A stretch of 64,000 bases of DNA from Leptospira congkakensis (GTDB lineage Bacteria; Spirochaetota; Leptospiria; Leptospirales; Leptospiraceae). Position 1 is the stretch's first letter. Each line of letters opens with the position of its first letter. The DNA is taken from the NCBI RefSeq assembly GCF_004770265.1, contig NZ_RQGQ01000011.1, forward strand, positions 62,001 through 126,000, given 5' to 3'. This document shows positions 1-9,523 of the stretch, piece by piece. Both the position numbers and the translations under genes were made by a program. Under the pieces are notes generated by a model. It saw nothing but the letters and a program-made list of their open reading frames with translations. It did not search any database and was not told the origin of the DNA.

Positions 1-209
1 TAAATAAAGTGCCAGCTGATTTCAAGTGGAGAACAGATTTAACCTCTGTGAGCTCCAATATTGGCTACAATACACAAACAACGGAGAACTCTGCAACAAC
101 GACCAATCCTGCAAGTACACCTACTATTCGAGTCGTTTCACCGCCAGTTGATCTCTTAGCAACCACCACAAAAAAATTCATCCAAGAAGATAAGGCGTAT
201 AAGTACTAA
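1..209 (+). CDS. C-terminal end of an unknown protein (partial)
   Basis: Only the last 68 codons of a gene entering from the left edge are visible. The frame is open from base 3 to the TAA at 207-209. The fragment is rich in Thr, Ser, Asn and Pro (for example TTENSATTTNPASTP) and ends in a Lys/Tyr-rich tail. I recognise no family. A GTG at base 9 could in principle start a 66-residue protein, but it has no ribosome binding site and the frame continues upstream, so I read this as the 3' end of a longer gene. A strong terminator follows directly. Confidence 0.6.
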   Translation, partial: NKVPADFKWRTDLTSVSSNIGYNTQTTENSATTTNPASTPTIRVVSPPVDLLATTTKKFIQEDKAYKY

Positions 210-233
210 TCTCTTTCCCAGTTTGCACACTTC

Positions 234-272
234 GTCTCCTGGCATCTGCCGGGAGACATTCTTTTGTTATTT
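234..272 (+). terminator. Rho-independent terminator
   Basis: Arms 234-243 (GTCTCCTGGC) and 248-257 (GCCGGGAGAC) pair over 10 bp with one T-G wobble and a 4-base loop, followed by a T-rich stretch at 258-272. It lies 25 bases after the stop of the partial gene and before the DUF1538 gene, so it ends the first transcript. Confidence 0.85.
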
Positions 273-315
273 AAAATCCCTTTGCAAAAATGTTTTTGTC
301 TGACAGTTTGTCATA

Positions 316-2226
316 ATGGCAAGGAACGAAAAAGAAGAATCCATTCATATAGGATTTAAAGAAACATTAGCACTCATACTCCCATACTTTCGTAAAAAAA
401 TTTGGGAACAAACAAAGTCAGTCGTTTGGGTTGTATCCTATTTAATATTATTCCAACTCATTGTACTCAGAATCCCTATTAAAGAAGCAGGAGTGATTTC
501 TTTAGGAATTTTTGCTGTTATCCTTGGATTAACCTTTTTTATGGAAGGTTTGTATTTAGGCATCATGCCACTTGGTGAAACAATTGGATTAAGACTTCCG
601 CAAAAAGCAAACTTGTTAACAATCATGGTTTTTTGTTTGTTTGTGGGAATCGTTGCCACACTCGCAGAACCTGCTATCTCCGTATTAAAACAAAGCGGAT
701 CGGCTGTGAATCCTTGGGATGCCCCATTGTTGTTTCATCTACTCAACGAAGGTGCCGATGTGCTTTTTCTTAGCATCGCGATTGGTGTTGGTTTTTCTAT
801 CGTATTTGGGATCATTCGTATTATTTATGGAATTTCTTTATCTAAGTTTTTAGTACCAAGTTTGATCATTCTCATTTTGATCACGATATATTCCTTTAAC
901 AACGACAACTTAAGATTAATTTCAGGACTTGCTTGGGATTCCGGTGTGGTAGCCACTGGTTCTCTCACAGTTCCACTGATTGTGGCATTGGGTCTTGGTG
1001 TATCCAAAGCATCACGCACAAGCGATACAACCACAGGTTTTGGTGTAGTGACACTAGCTTCGCTCTTTCCCATCTTAAGTGTATTTGTTGTTGGTCTTTA
1101 CTTTGCGCCAAAGTTACCCCAACCAATGTCTAAAGAAAAATTTTTTGGAAATGGAATCACCGTAGAACAATCCAAACTGATGTTTGGAGAAAAAAATCCA
1201 GAAACTCTTTTTGGAGCACATGAGAAAGAACAAAATACCCAGTTATCAATCCATAACAAATTAGTAAAAATCATCGAAGGAATTTTGGAAAGTTTTTCCG
1301 GTTCTCTCCAAGCCATCATTCCTTTAGCCGGATGTTTGATTCTCTTTTTATACATTATCTTAAGGGAAAGTTTACCTTTTACAGATGAATTGTATTTAGG
1401 AATTTTATTTGTCTTTTTAGGACTCGCTATTTTTAATTTTGGCATCTTTTTTGGACTCAGTAAACTCGGGAGTCAGGTAGGGAACAAACTTCCCTCTTCT
1501 TTTCGTTCCATTGAACTTACAGATTCCACACGAGAAATTAGAAACTTTAATCCAAAAATTGTTTTCACTGCCACCGACGAGCAGGGAAAAACAGAAGATT
1601 TCTTTTATTTAAAAGATAAAAAGTCTTTTTCTCAAATTCCTTTCCGCGATAAAAACTACGATTCCCAATCAGAGATCTACAGTTATGTGCCAATCCATGG
1701 ACCGCTTTTTGGCAAAGAAGATAATCTTTTGGGATATTTTGTCGCACTTCTGTTTGCTTTTTTATTGGGCTATAGCGCCACACTCGCAGAACCAGCGCTA
1801 AGTGCCCTAGCGACAAGTGTCGAAGAAGTAACAGTAGGAACTGTAAAAAAAGCAGTTCTCATCCAAGCGGTAGGGATTGGGGTTGGACTCGGCACTTTAC
1901 TTGGAATCTTAAAAATCTTTGTAGGGATTCCTCTTTTGTATATCCTTCTACCTTCTTATATCTTTCTCGTTTTTTTAACCTTACTCAGTAAGCCTGAGTT
2001 CATTGATATTGCATGGGATAGTGCCGGGGTAACAACAGGACCCATTACCGTTCCCCTAATCATTGTTCTGGGACTCGGAATCGGGAATCAGTTGAACATT
2101 GTGGATGGATTTGGAATTTTATCCTCCGCCGCAATCTTTCCGGTACTTACGGTGCTCATTATGGGATTGTGGATGGAAAGATCCCGAAGACAATCACTAT
2201 CAAATATTGAGGCAGAAGAAAAATGA
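316..2226 (+). CDS. DUF1538 family integral membrane protein (two tandem DUF1538 units)
   Basis: A 636-residue polytopic inner-membrane protein containing two copies of the DUF1538 unit. The repeat is visible in paired motifs: ATLAEPA at about residues 114-120 and again at 488-494, and TGSLTVP (about 215) matched by TGPITVP (about 575). In between lies a loop of about 110 soluble residues (roughly 390-460). DUF1538 proteins are predicted transporters of unknown substrate, often beside P-II-like regulators. The next gene fits that pattern and overlaps this one by four bases (ATGA), so the two are translationally coupled. The start ATG has no obvious Shine-Dalgarno sequence. Family assignment is firm; the substrate is unknown. 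Confidence 0.85.
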   Translation: MARNEKEESIHIGFKETLALILPYFRKKIWEQTKSVVWVVSYLILFQLIVLRIPIKEAGVISLGIFAVILGLTFFMEGLYLGIMPLGETIGLRLPQKANLLTIMVFCLFVGIVATLAEPAISVLKQSGSAVNPWDAPLLFHLLNEGADVLFLSIAIGVGFSIVFGIIRIIYGISLSKFLVPSLIILILITIYSFNNDNLRLISGLAWDSGVVATGSLTVPLIVALGLGVSKASRTSDTTTGFGVVTLASLFPILSVFVVGLYFAPKLPQPMSKEKFFGNGITVEQSKLMFGEKNPETLFGAHEKEQNTQLSIHNKLVKIIEGILESFSGSLQAIIPLAGCLILFLYIILRESLPFTDELYLGILFVFLGLAIFNFGIFFGLSKLGSQVGNKLPSSFRSIELTDSTREIRNFNPKIVFTATDEQGKTEDFFYLKDKKSFSQIPFRDKNYDSQSEIYSYVPIHGPLFGKEDNLLGYFVALLFAFLLGYSATLAEPALSALATSVEEVTVGTVKKAVLIQAVGIGVGLGTLLGILKIFVGIPLLYILLPSYIFLVFLTLLSKPEFIDIAWDSAGVTTGPITVPLIIVLGLGIGNQLNIVDGFGILSSAAIFPVLTVLIMGLWMERSRRQSLSNIEAEEK

Positions 2227-3344
2227 ATCATTGCCAAGCCATTCGACTTACCGTTGTTGTTCACAAAGACATTGCAGAAGACGTTCAAAAAGTTTTTACC
2301 GATTTAGGTGTACCCTACTTCTCTCACGAACTCGGAAGGTATCCTATCCTCAAAAGAAATCATATTTTTCTTTTGAACCTATATTCCAGTGCTCAGTTGT
2401 ATAATTTACCTGTTGTTATTTTTCAAGTGCTTACAGATAAAAAAACAGAAGATTTTTTATTCAACAAAATCATTGAATCGGCAGACCTTAGCATTCCTGG
2501 CCATGGATCCATATATACTGAAGAAATTTCCGTATTTAGTCCGATGGCAGAAAATCTAGTCTACCGAAATCCCATCAAAACAAAACCGATGGGATTTACT
2601 GGGCTCACCGGTATCTTTTGTATCATCCAAAGAGGGGCCGCAGACACCATGTCGCATTACATCCTAGAAAATGGTGTGGCAGTTCCAACCATTACTTATG
2701 GTGTGGGTCGGGGCTTACGAGACCGACTTGGGTTACTCAGAATCACAATCCCAAAGGAAAAGGAAATTGTTAAGTTAATTGTCCACTCTTCTGACGCAGA
2801 ACACGCGTTAGACTTTATCATTGAAGCAGGGAAACTGGATTTACCTGGGAAAGGATTTATCTTTGAATATCCAATCAAACGAGGACTCATCAATACCAAG
2901 ATCAGTTTGGATGGACCTAAACAAGCCGCAAGCATGGAACAAGTGATATCAGCTTTAGATCATTTGTATGGAAATATTGATTGGAGAAGGCAGTTTACGA
3001 ACTTCCGGAAGGGTGCACGAAAAAGAAATTATTTCGAAGGTGTAAACATCCATCTCAATGCAAAAGAAGGCTCGGTTGAAAAAATACTGATGAAACTTTC
3101 TAAGTTAGGAATTTCAGGTGCGACCATTTCCCAGGACCGCTTAATCAAATTTGATGAAGAAAATAGTCTCTTTAACCCAGCACGTGATTCGGCAAATTTG
3201 CTCATCCCTAAAAAAATGTTAAACGAAGTGATTTCTGAACTAGAAGCTTTAAGATTTTTTGCAGAAGAAACAGAGGGGATTGCATACACAATGGAGATTC
3301 CAAGAGCTTTCTCTTATCAGTCGAAAGGGAATCAGAAAACATAA
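2223..3344 (+). CDS. P-II (GlnB)-like regulatory protein with three tandem ferredoxin-like domains
   Basis: A 373-residue soluble protein with no signal peptide or membrane segment. I see three successive alpha/beta units that resemble P-II nitrogen regulators: residues about 7-95 (starts RLTVVVHKDIAEDVQKVF), about 120-225 (contains the Gly-rich TYGVGRGLRDRLG), and about 265-355 (starts FEGVNIHLNAKEGSVEKI). Single-domain P-II-like proteins are common partners of DUF1538 genes. Here the start codon overlaps the stop of the double-DUF1538 gene (ATGA), which supports a membrane protein-regulator pair. I infer that it senses a small molecule and controls the transporter; no ligand can be named. 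The third domain is the weakest assignment. Confidence 0.65.
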   Translation: MNHCQAIRLTVVVHKDIAEDVQKVFTDLGVPYFSHELGRYPILKRNHIFLLNLYSSAQLYNLPVVIFQVLTDKKTEDFLFNKIIESADLSIPGHGSIYTEEISVFSPMAENLVYRNPIKTKPMGFTGLTGIFCIIQRGAADTMSHYILENGVAVPTITYGVGRGLRDRLGLLRITIPKEKEIVKLIVHSSDAEHALDFIIEAGKLDLPGKGFIFEYPIKRGLINTKISLDGPKQAASMEQVISALDHLYGNIDWRRQFTNFRKGARKRNYFEGVNIHLNAKEGSVEKILMKLSKLGISGATISQDRLIKFDEENSLFNPARDSANLLIPKKMLNEVISELEALRFFAEETEGIAYTMEIPRAFSYQSKGNQKT

Positions 3345-3386
3345 AAAATCCCCTCTAAACCCGAAAACATCCGGAATGAGGGGATC
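3342..3386 (-). terminator. Terminator of the cmk-to-fabG operon
   Basis: On the minus strand ATCCCCTC (3385-3378) pairs with GAGGGGAT (3355-3348) over 8 bp and is followed by a run of six T (3348-3343). The loop itself contains a small CCG/CGG helix. The T run overlaps the stop codon of the convergent P-II-like gene. There is no T run on the plus strand, so it works mainly for the minus-strand operon. Confidence 0.8.
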
Positions 3387-3421
3387 CAATGTAACGAATC
3401 GAAATCTATCGTTACCACTAC

Positions 3422-3455
3422 AGTAACCATCACGAAAATTTAAGTGATGGTTACT
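3422..3455. other. Perfect 12-bp hairpin directly after fabG
   Basis: AGTAACCATCAC (3422-3433) and GTGATGGTTACT (3444-3455) form a perfect 12-bp stem with a 10-base loop. It lies between the fabG stop and the operon terminator and has no T run on either strand. It may protect the 3' end of the mRNA or be a binding site. Confidence 0.6.
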
Positions 3456-3469
3456 AAAGTATCTAAATC

Positions 3470-4231
3470 TTAGTGACCGCCACCTGGTAAAAATCCTCCA
3501 CCATTGATATCAAGGATATGTCCTGTGATAAAAGAAGAGGCATCAGATGCTAGGAATGCGATTCCGTTAGCGATGTCTTCTGGAAGACCAGCACGTTTGA
3601 GTGGAATTGCTTGCACCATTCCGTGTCTGATGTTTTCAGGGATTGCTTCAGTCATTTCAGTTGCGATAAAACCTGGAGCGATTGCGTTACAACGAACTTT
3701 TCTAGAAGCCATTTCAAGAGCCACAGCTTTCGTAAAACCAATCACACCTGCTTTAGAAGCAGAGTAGTTTGTTTGTCCAATGTTTCCGTTTTCACCAGAG
3801 ATAGAAGAAAGGTTGATGATCGATCCACCATTTTCTTGTTTCATCATGACTTTGATGGCAGCTTGTGTACAAAGATAAGTTCCAGTAAGGTTTACTGCAA
3901 TAACAGAGTCCCACTGCTCTTTTTTCATTCTCATAAGGAGAGTGTCACGAGTAATCCCTGCGTTATTCACTAGGATGTCTACAGTTCCAAATTCTTTTTT
4001 TGCTGAATCAATTAGTTTTTGAGCATCTTCTTCCACAGAAACGTTTGCTACTACTGCGATTGCTTTGTAACCTTTGGATTTTAATTCTTCAGCTGTTGCA
4101 TTCGTTGCTTCTGGATTCATATCCGCTACAACGATGTTAGCTCCAAGAGAAGCTAGTTTCAAACAAGTTGCTTTTCCAATTCCTCTTGCTCCACCTGTTA
4201 CGATGGCTGTTTTTCCTGATAAACTAATCAT
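3470..4231 (-). CDS. fabG: 3-oxoacyl-[acyl-carrier-protein] reductase
   Basis: A 253-residue short-chain dehydrogenase that reduces beta-ketoacyl-ACP with NADPH in fatty acid elongation. The Rossmann motif TGGARGIG is at residues 12-19, NNAG at 89-92, and the catalytic Ser143, Tyr156 and Lys160 are all present (NYSASK). Length and motifs match FabG. It is the last gene of the operon, 77 bases downstream of plsX, and is followed by a hairpin and a terminator. No acpP or fabH lies between plsX and fabG, unlike the classical fab cluster. An acetoacetyl-CoA reductase role (PhaB type) cannot be excluded by sequence alone, but the position next to plsX favours FabG. Confidence 0.88.
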   Translation of the reverse strand: MISLSGKTAIVTGGARGIGKATCLKLASLGANIVVADMNPEATNATAEELKSKGYKAIAVVANVSVEEDAQKLIDSAKKEFGTVDILVNNAGITRDTLLMRMKKEQWDSVIAVNLTGTYLCTQAAIKVMMKQENGGSIINLSSISGENGNIGQTNYSASKAGVIGFTKAVALEMASRKVRCNAIAPGFIATEMTEAIPENIRHGMVQAIPLKRAGLPEDIANGIAFLASDASSFITGHILDINGGGFLPGGGH

Positions 4232-4308
4232 TTGGTTTTTTCCTCTTTTTTTCTAATTCCTAAAAACATTTTCTAAACTAAATCAATTAAAATGAATCCT
4301 ACTGGTTT

Positions 4309-5331
4309 CTAAGCCGAATCGCCGAGTATTGTTTTGTATTCACCGAGTCTTGTGCGAATCCTCTCGTTGATTCCATGTTTGGCGCACTCAGCAATGACAC
4401 GTACAGCATTTTTTACTGCCAATGCATTGGACGAGCCATGACCAATCATACAAATCCCTTCCACTCCTAGTAGAAGTGCACCGCCATATTCCGCATAGTC
4501 TAAACGTTTTTTCACAGCGTTAAATGTTGATTTTAAAAGTAAGGCACCTGTTTGTGCAAGGCTCGATTGTCTGATAGAATTTCTTAAAACATTAAAGATA
4601 GATTTTGCAAGGCCTTCTGTTGCTTTGAGAACAATGTTCCCAATAAAACCATCACAAACAACAACGTCTACTTCACGACCACCACCATAAAGATCGCGGC
4701 CTTCTACGTTTCCTACAAAGTTAAATGGGATTTTTTTTAAGAGATCAAAGGTTTTGACGGAGACAGTATTTCCTTTTTTGTCTTCTTCCCCATTGGAAAG
4801 GATTCCAACTTTGGGATTTTGAATTCCAAAAAGTTCTCGTGAATAAATTTCACCCATCACTGCAAACTGTGCTAAATACTCTGGTTTGCAATCCACATTG
4901 GCACCAGCATCTAATAAGAGTACAGGTGGTCCTTCTTCTCTTGGAATATGTGCGGCAATAGGTGGCCGCAAAACGCCAGGTAGGCGACCTAGATGTAACA
5001 ATGCAGCGGCCATAGTTGCACCAGTGTTTCCCGGAGAAAACACACCGATACATTCTTTATCTGCTACTAAACGAACTGCTTTGACTACGGAAGAATCCTC
5101 CATAGCGCGGACTGCTATCGAAGGAGAATCATTCATACCGATGATTTCAGTAGAATGAATGACACGGACTTTCTCTGTGTCATAATCAAATTTTAACAAG
5201 ATATCAAGTAACTCTTGTTCGTCGCCGACGAGATACACAGACAGTCCGAATTCTCGAACTGCCAGTACCGCGCCCTCGACGATACCTTCAGGGCCGTAAT
5301 CTCCGCTCATCGCGTCCACGGCGACCCACAT
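4309..5331 (-). CDS. plsX: Phosphate acyltransferase PlsX
   Basis: 340 residues, the usual length for PlsX, which makes acyl-phosphate from acyl-ACP at the membrane surface as the first step to phosphatidic acid. The N terminus [13 protein letters not shown] is the family signature (usually DAMGGD), and the Gly-rich segments [12 protein letters not shown] and [10 protein letters not shown] follow in order. It starts five bases after the rpmF stop, the conserved rpmF-plsX arrangement. Confidence 0.95.
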   Translation of the reverse strand: MWVAVDAMSGDYGPEGIVEGAVLAVREFGLSVYLVGDEQELLDILLKFDYDTEKVRVIHSTEIIGMNDSPSIAVRAMEDSSVVKAVRLVADKECIGVFSPGNTGATMAAALLHLGRLPGVLRPPIAAHIPREEGPPVLLLDAGANVDCKPEYLAQFAVMGEIYSRELFGIQNPKVGILSNGEEDKKGNTVSVKTFDLLKKIPFNFVGNVEGRDLYGGGREVDVVVCDGFIGNIVLKATEGLAKSIFNVLRNSIRQSSLAQTGALLLKSTFNAVKKRLDYAEYGGALLLGVEGICMIGHGSSNALAVKNAVRVIAECAKHGINERIRTRLGEYKTILGDSA

Positions 5332-5336
5332 AATGG

Positions 5337-5537
5337 TTAGTTATCTTCGGTCGTTTTTTTAACTTTTTGAGCGACTACGAGTTTTCCCTTATAAAAACCG
5401 CAATAAGGGCAAACACGGTGGGACAGAACAAATGATCCACAATTGGAACACGGGTTTAAGTTAGGTTTGCCTATCGCGTGATGGGCTCTTTTTGTTCTAA
5501 CTTTCGATTTTGATTTACGTCTCTTTGGGACTGCCAT
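5337..5537 (-). CDS. rpmF: 50S ribosomal protein L32
   Basis: A 66-residue basic protein starting [10 protein letters not shown], the L32 signature. Four cysteines (30, 33, 43, 46) form the zinc ribbon seen in the Cys-containing version of L32. It lies directly before plsX, as in many bacteria. There are 65 bases between hisG and this gene, so it may also have its own promoter. Confidence 0.97.
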   Translation of the reverse strand: MAVPKRRKSKSKVRTKRAHHAIGKPNLNPCSNCGSFVLSHRVCPYCGFYKGKLVVAQKVKKTTEDN

Positions 5538-5604
5538 GGCTATCCTCTATGGAATTATAACTGGTTTTTACTATGTTTTGGAAAACGAATGTGAAAACAA
5601 TATT

Positions 5605-6219
5605 TTAATTTTCTAGGCTCTCGATAAGAGACCGTAATTCGGTGTGTTTGTGATAAAAAGAGGAGCGATTGCAGACGAAACGGGCTGTACTGTATAAAAT
5701 AGACTCAAATTCCTTCAAACCATTGGCTTTTAGGGTTCCACCAGTGGAAACTAAGTCCACAATACAGTCCGAAAGACCCACAATGGGAGCAAGTTCAATC
5801 GAACCATAGAGTTTGATGATTTCACAAGAGATCCCTTTGGAAAAAAAATACTCTCGGGTAAGGTTTGGGTATTTGGTCGCCACTCGCACTTTGGAACGTT
5901 TGGCAAATAGATCGAAGTCGGGGAATGAGGCAAGAGAGAGCCTACAAGCTCCTAGTTTCAAATCTACGGGGGCAATGAGGTCAAATCCACCTTCTCTTAG
6001 AATGTCCCAACCCACAATGCCGGCATCAGCAGCAGCTTCTTCCACATAAGTGCAAACATCTTGGGATCTGACAAATAAAAGGCGGAGTCGTTTGTCTTCC
6101 GAGACAAAGGTGAGTTCTTTCGAACCCTCGGATGGCAAAGATTTTAGCCATCCTTTGGATAACAAAAGAACCGCAGTTTCTTCGGCAAGCCTACCTTTCG
6201 GAAGAGCCAAAGTTAACAT
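5605..6219 (-). CDS. hisG: ATP phosphoribosyltransferase, short form
   Basis: 204 residues, catalysing the first step of histidine synthesis (ATP plus PRPP). It starts [13 protein letters not shown], the HisG signature, and contains [10 protein letters not shown] and [14 protein letters not shown] (PRPP loop). The C-terminal regulatory domain of long HisG is absent, so it belongs to the short HisG type that in other bacteria works in a complex with HisZ. No hisZ or other his gene is in the window. It sits in a housekeeping operon, three bases after a TPR gene. The functional call is firm; the need for HisZ is from family knowledge. Confidence 0.93.
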   Translation of the reverse strand: MLTLALPKGRLAEETAVLLLSKGWLKSLPSEGSKELTFVSEDKRLRLLFVRSQDVCTYVEEAAADAGIVGWDILREGGFDLIAPVDLKLGACRLSLASFPDFDLFAKRSKVRVATKYPNLTREYFFSKGISCEIIKLYGSIELAPIVGLSDCIVDLVSTGGTLKANGLKEFESILYSTARFVCNRSSFYHKHTELRSLIESLEN

Positions 6220-6222
6220 AGG

Positions 6223-6969
6223 TTAGTTTTTACCGAGTTTGAGGAGTAAATAACTAGAAAGGAGTTTCACATCTTCTTGTGATTCCGCCCCGTCTAGTTT
6301 GACTGCTTTTTCAAGATACTGTTTAGCGCCCGCCTTGTCTCCGTTAAGGTAAGACAATCGGCCTGCTTGGTAATAAGACCAAGCCTTAAAACCATTTAGT
6401 TCTCTTGCTGGTTCGATGACCGCAGCAGCAATTTTATAATTTTCTAAAGACTTCGTGTTGTTTTTTTCGCGTTCACGGTAATTACCCGCAACGTAAAAAT
6501 AAAGAGCTTTGATTTCTTTAGGAGTATCAATTTTTTTAGCAGCATCTTCGAGATATCCGGCAGCTTTCCCGAACTCTCCTTTTTCTGCGTAAAGTTTAGA
6601 AAGATCCTTCCAAACCCTAAGTTCCATTTTACCGGTGCTTTGGTTTTGTAAAAAGGTTTCTAAACTTTGGATTTGAACATCAAGACCAGCTTTCGATTTC
6701 TGTTGAGTGAGTTTCAAATCTTCTAGTGTGACTGTTTCTTTTTCAAACAAATACGCTCGGTATTCGAAGAATCCGATAATCACAGCTAACACAACAATGG
6801 CGGAAGCAAGACCGATAAAAACGGACTTACGATTACGCGCCAAAAAATGCGTGAACTTTAAGAATACTAATTCTGCTTTGGAACCTTCAAAATCAGCGAA
6901 CTCATCCTTTTGGATGAGTTCTGCTTGTTTCTTTTGTTCGATTTGGTTTTTTTTATGAAACTTATCCAT
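6223..6969 (-). CDS. Single-pass membrane TPR protein
   Basis: 248 residues with a charged cytoplasmic N terminus (Lys/Glu/Gln rich), one membrane segment at about 49-70 (FIGLASAIVVLAVIIGFF) and a C-terminal region of tetratricopeptide-like helices, for example ALYFYVAGNYRERE and AWSYYQAGRLSYLNGDKAGA. The layout resembles YfgM-type proteins, ancillary to the Sec translocon, but also generic TPR proteins, so I do not assign that role. It lies four bases after rpsA and three before hisG, in the same operon. Confidence 0.7.
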   Translation of the reverse strand: MDKFHKKNQIEQKKQAELIQKDEFADFEGSKAELVFLKFTHFLARNRKSVFIGLASAIVVLAVIIGFFEYRAYLFEKETVTLEDLKLTQQKSKAGLDVQIQSLETFLQNQSTGKMELRVWKDLSKLYAEKGEFGKAAGYLEDAAKKIDTPKEIKALYFYVAGNYREREKNNTKSLENYKIAAAVIEPARELNGFKAWSYYQAGRLSYLNGDKAGAKQYLEKAVKLDGAESQEDVKLLSSYLLLKLGKN

Positions 6970-6973
6970 GGAC

Positions 6974-8674
6974 CTATCGGTTTTGGTTTAAATTCATAAA
7001 AGAACCGATGGATTCACGTGAAGGTTGATTGTCTTCCTTCATGTATTTCGCCATCTCTTCACGTTCTACTGCTTTATCAAAGTCTTTGATAGAGAGAGAA
7101 ATTTTCTTATTGTTTGGTTCAATTTTGACAACTACGGTGCGAACAGAATCGCCCACTTTGTAAAGATCTTCTAACTTAATGTTACGACCATCTGGAATTT
7201 CAGAGATATGAACAAGACCTTCGTAACCTGGTTCTACTTCTACGAAAACACCAAAACTAACAATCGATTTCACACGACCTTCCACAAGGGTACCCGGTGG
7301 GTATTTTTTGCGAAGAGCTTCGTATGGATGTTCAGAAAGTTGTTTCAATCCACAGCTGATTCGTTGTGCATCTAAGTTCACATCAAGGATTTTGTATTGA
7401 ACCGCTTGGCCTTTTTTGAGGAGGTTTAGAGGGTTCTTTTCTTTTTCATCCCAAGTGATGTCAGAGATATGAATGAGTCCTTCGATTCCACTTTCTACTT
7501 CAACGAAAGCACCGTATTTGGTGATTCCAGTGATTTTACCTTCGAGCACGTTTCCGGCACGAACGTTAGCAGAAAGAGCTTCCCAAGGGTTAGGAAGTAA
7601 TTGTTTGAGTCCGAGGGACAAACGTCTTGCTTCGAAATCAATATCCAAAATTTCGGAATCTACTTCTTGGCCTTTTTTCAAAACATCTTTTGGATGTGGT
7701 GGTTTTTTTGCCCAAGAAAGTTCTGTAGTGTGGATGAGTCCTTCGAGTCCTTCTTTGAGTTCTACGAAAGAACCAAAATTAGTAAGAGAGGTCACGATTC
7801 CGCGAACCACCATTCCTTTTTCGAGTTCTTTTTTCGCCCAAATCCATGGATCTTCATAAAGTTGTTTGATTCCAAGAGAAAGTTTGTTGTTCTCTTTATC
7901 AACTTCCAAAACAACCACTTCGACTTCGGCACCGATGTTGAAGTATTGTTTGAAAGGAGCAAATTTTTTGTAAGAAATATCGTTTTGGCGAAGAAGTCCC
8001 ACTACCTCGTAAACAGAAAGGAAAACACCAAAGTTTGCGATTTTTACAACTTTACCGTTTACTTTGTCCCCAACTTTTACTTTGCCAAGGAGTTCTTCCC
8101 ACTTCTCGCCGTTGATTTCGTCGAGGAGGGTTTTGCGAGAGACCACACCGGTTCTCGTTTTTTCGTTAAGTTCAATGATTTTGAATGAAAACTCTTTTCC
8201 ACCTTCAGTGGATTCTTTGAAACGAACGCCTACATGAGATGCAGGTAGGAATAATTGAATTCCTTCGCTTTCTACTAAGTATCCTTTGTTTTTAACTTCT
8301 CCGACAATTTTACCAGAGAGTGGATATCCGTTTTGGCTTGCGTCTTTGATGGTTTCCCAACCAACTCTTTGGTCCGCTTCTTTTTTGGAGAGGACACAAT
8401 ATCCGTCGACCCGCTTCTTAATGATCGCACTGACTTTTTCACCGCGTTTTGGCGTTTCAGAAAAGTCTTCACGTGAGACACGAGCTTCCAATTTTTCTCC
8501 AATATCAAGGAAAACAGTGTCACCAATGACATCGACTACAGTCCCTTCAATGAGGGTACCTTTTCCTGCGGAGTTTTCTTGTTCTTGTGCTTGTGACTGC
8601 GATTCCCACTTCTCTAATAGTTCACCGAAGGAAGTGGTCTCATTTTTGGGGGAGGATGGGTTGGTTGAATTCAA
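6974..8674 (-). CDS. rpsA: 30S ribosomal protein S1
   Basis: 566 residues with a short acidic N-terminal tail followed by six S1 RNA-binding domains (starts near residues 42, 120, 200, 285, 370, 460). Repeating signatures include [64 protein letters not shown] and [19 protein letters not shown]1 binds mRNA and aids initiation on weak ribosome binding sites, which are common in this window. It follows cmk with a 20-base gap, the conserved cmk-rpsA order. Confidence 0.96.
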   Translation of the reverse strand: MNSTNPSSPKNETTSFGELLEKWESQSQAQEQENSAGKGTLIEGTVVDVIGDTVFLDIGEKLEARVSREDFSETPKRGEKVSAIIKKRVDGYCVLSKKEADQRVGWETIKDASQNGYPLSGKIVGEVKNKGYLVESEGIQLFLPASHVGVRFKESTEGGKEFSFKIIELNEKTRTGVVSRKTLLDEINGEKWEELLGKVKVGDKVNGKVVKIANFGVFLSVYEVVGLLRQNDISYKKFAPFKQYFNIGAEVEVVVLEVDKENNKLSLGIKQLYEDPWIWAKKELEKGMVVRGIVTSLTNFGSFVELKEGLEGLIHTTELSWAKKPPHPKDVLKKGQEVDSEILDIDFEARRLSLGLKQLLPNPWEALSANVRAGNVLEGKITGITKYGAFVEVESGIEGLIHISDITWDEKEKNPLNLLKKGQAVQYKILDVNLDAQRISCGLKQLSEHPYEALRKKYPPGTLVEGRVKSIVSFGVFVEVEPGYEGLVHISEIPDGRNIKLEDLYKVGDSVRTVVVKIEPNNKKISLSIKDFDKAVEREEMAKYMKEDNQPSRESIGSFMNLNQNR

Positions 8675-8694
8675 TGGTTACCGGGATACAAAAC

Positions 8695-9447
8695 CTAGAT
8701 TTGCCCAGAGGATGAAACCTTGGACAGGATAGTATTTAGGACAGTTTCCGTGTCGAGGGTGCTCGTGTCAATCAGGATTGCGTCGGAAGCTTGTTTCAGA
8801 GGAGCCACCGTACGGGTAGTATCACTTTCGTCCCTAGCCTCAATCTCGTCCTTAATGTGGTTTAGGTCGGCTTTGAAGCCTTTTGATACTAATTCATCGT
8901 ATCGGCGTTTGGCCCTCACTTCCACAGAGGCGGTCAGAAAAAATTTAAATTTGGATTTAGGAAAAACCTCTGTCCCAATGTCTCGGCCATCCATCACCAA
9001 TTTATGAGTTTTGGCAAATTCACGGATGTGGTGGTTCAGGATTTCACGGAAGGCACGTCTCGGAGCAATGTAACGGATTTTTTTTGTGATTTCAGGATCT
9101 CGGATTTCTAAACTTATGTCTCTTTCTCCAAGGAACATCAAATTTTCTCCGGTGGAAGAAAGTTCACAGTGTACGGGAATTTTTGCGACCGAAAATCCGA
9201 ACTGCGCTTCGTCTTTTTCCAAAAGAGTGGCGTCCGCTAATTTTTCAGTGAAGAAAGGAAATCTAGACTCATCTTCCTTAGTTTCTAAAAACTTTTCCCA
9301 TATAGCAAGAGTTAATCCTCGATAAAAGGCTCCTGAATCCAGGTAAAGATATCCGATTTTATGGGCAATCATACGTGCGAGTGTACTTTTTCCGGAGCCC
9401 GCAGGCCCATCAATGGCAATGACGTTTTCTATATTTAAAAGACTCAT
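8695..9447 (-). CDS. cmk: Cytidylate kinase
   Basis: 250 residues. The P-loop GPAGSGKST is at residues 14-22 and the downstream motifs of CMP kinase follow (YLDSGAFYRG, DGRDIGTEVFP, RDESDTTRTVAPLKQASDAI). It phosphorylates CMP and dCMP to the diphosphates. It is the first gene of the minus-strand operon that continues through rpsA, the TPR gene, hisG, rpmF, plsX and fabG. The region upstream (9448-9586) is shared with a divergent sensor kinase. Confidence 0.95.
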   Translation of the reverse strand: MSLLNIENVIAIDGPAGSGKSTLARMIAHKIGYLYLDSGAFYRGLTLAIWEKFLETKEDESRFPFFTEKLADATLLEKDEAQFGFSVAKIPVHCELSSTGENLMFLGERDISLEIRDPEITKKIRYIAPRRAFREILNHHIREFAKTHKLVMDGRDIGTEVFPKSKFKFFLTASVEVRAKRRYDELVSKGFKADLNHIKDEIEARDESDTTRTVAPLKQASDAILIDTSTLDTETVLNTILSKVSSSGQI

Positions 9448-9523
9448 GGTTTTATATTCTAAAACTAGAACGGGAATTGATTTCGTCCAGAGGAATTCTT
9501 AAGGCAAACTAAGACTAACCGGC

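Noticed and set aside
2099..2404. A 101-codon frame overlapping the DUF1538 and P-II-like genes.
   Set aside because: It is a shadow in another frame of two well-supported overlapping genes, with a Cys/Ser/Arg-rich composition typical of non-coding translation.
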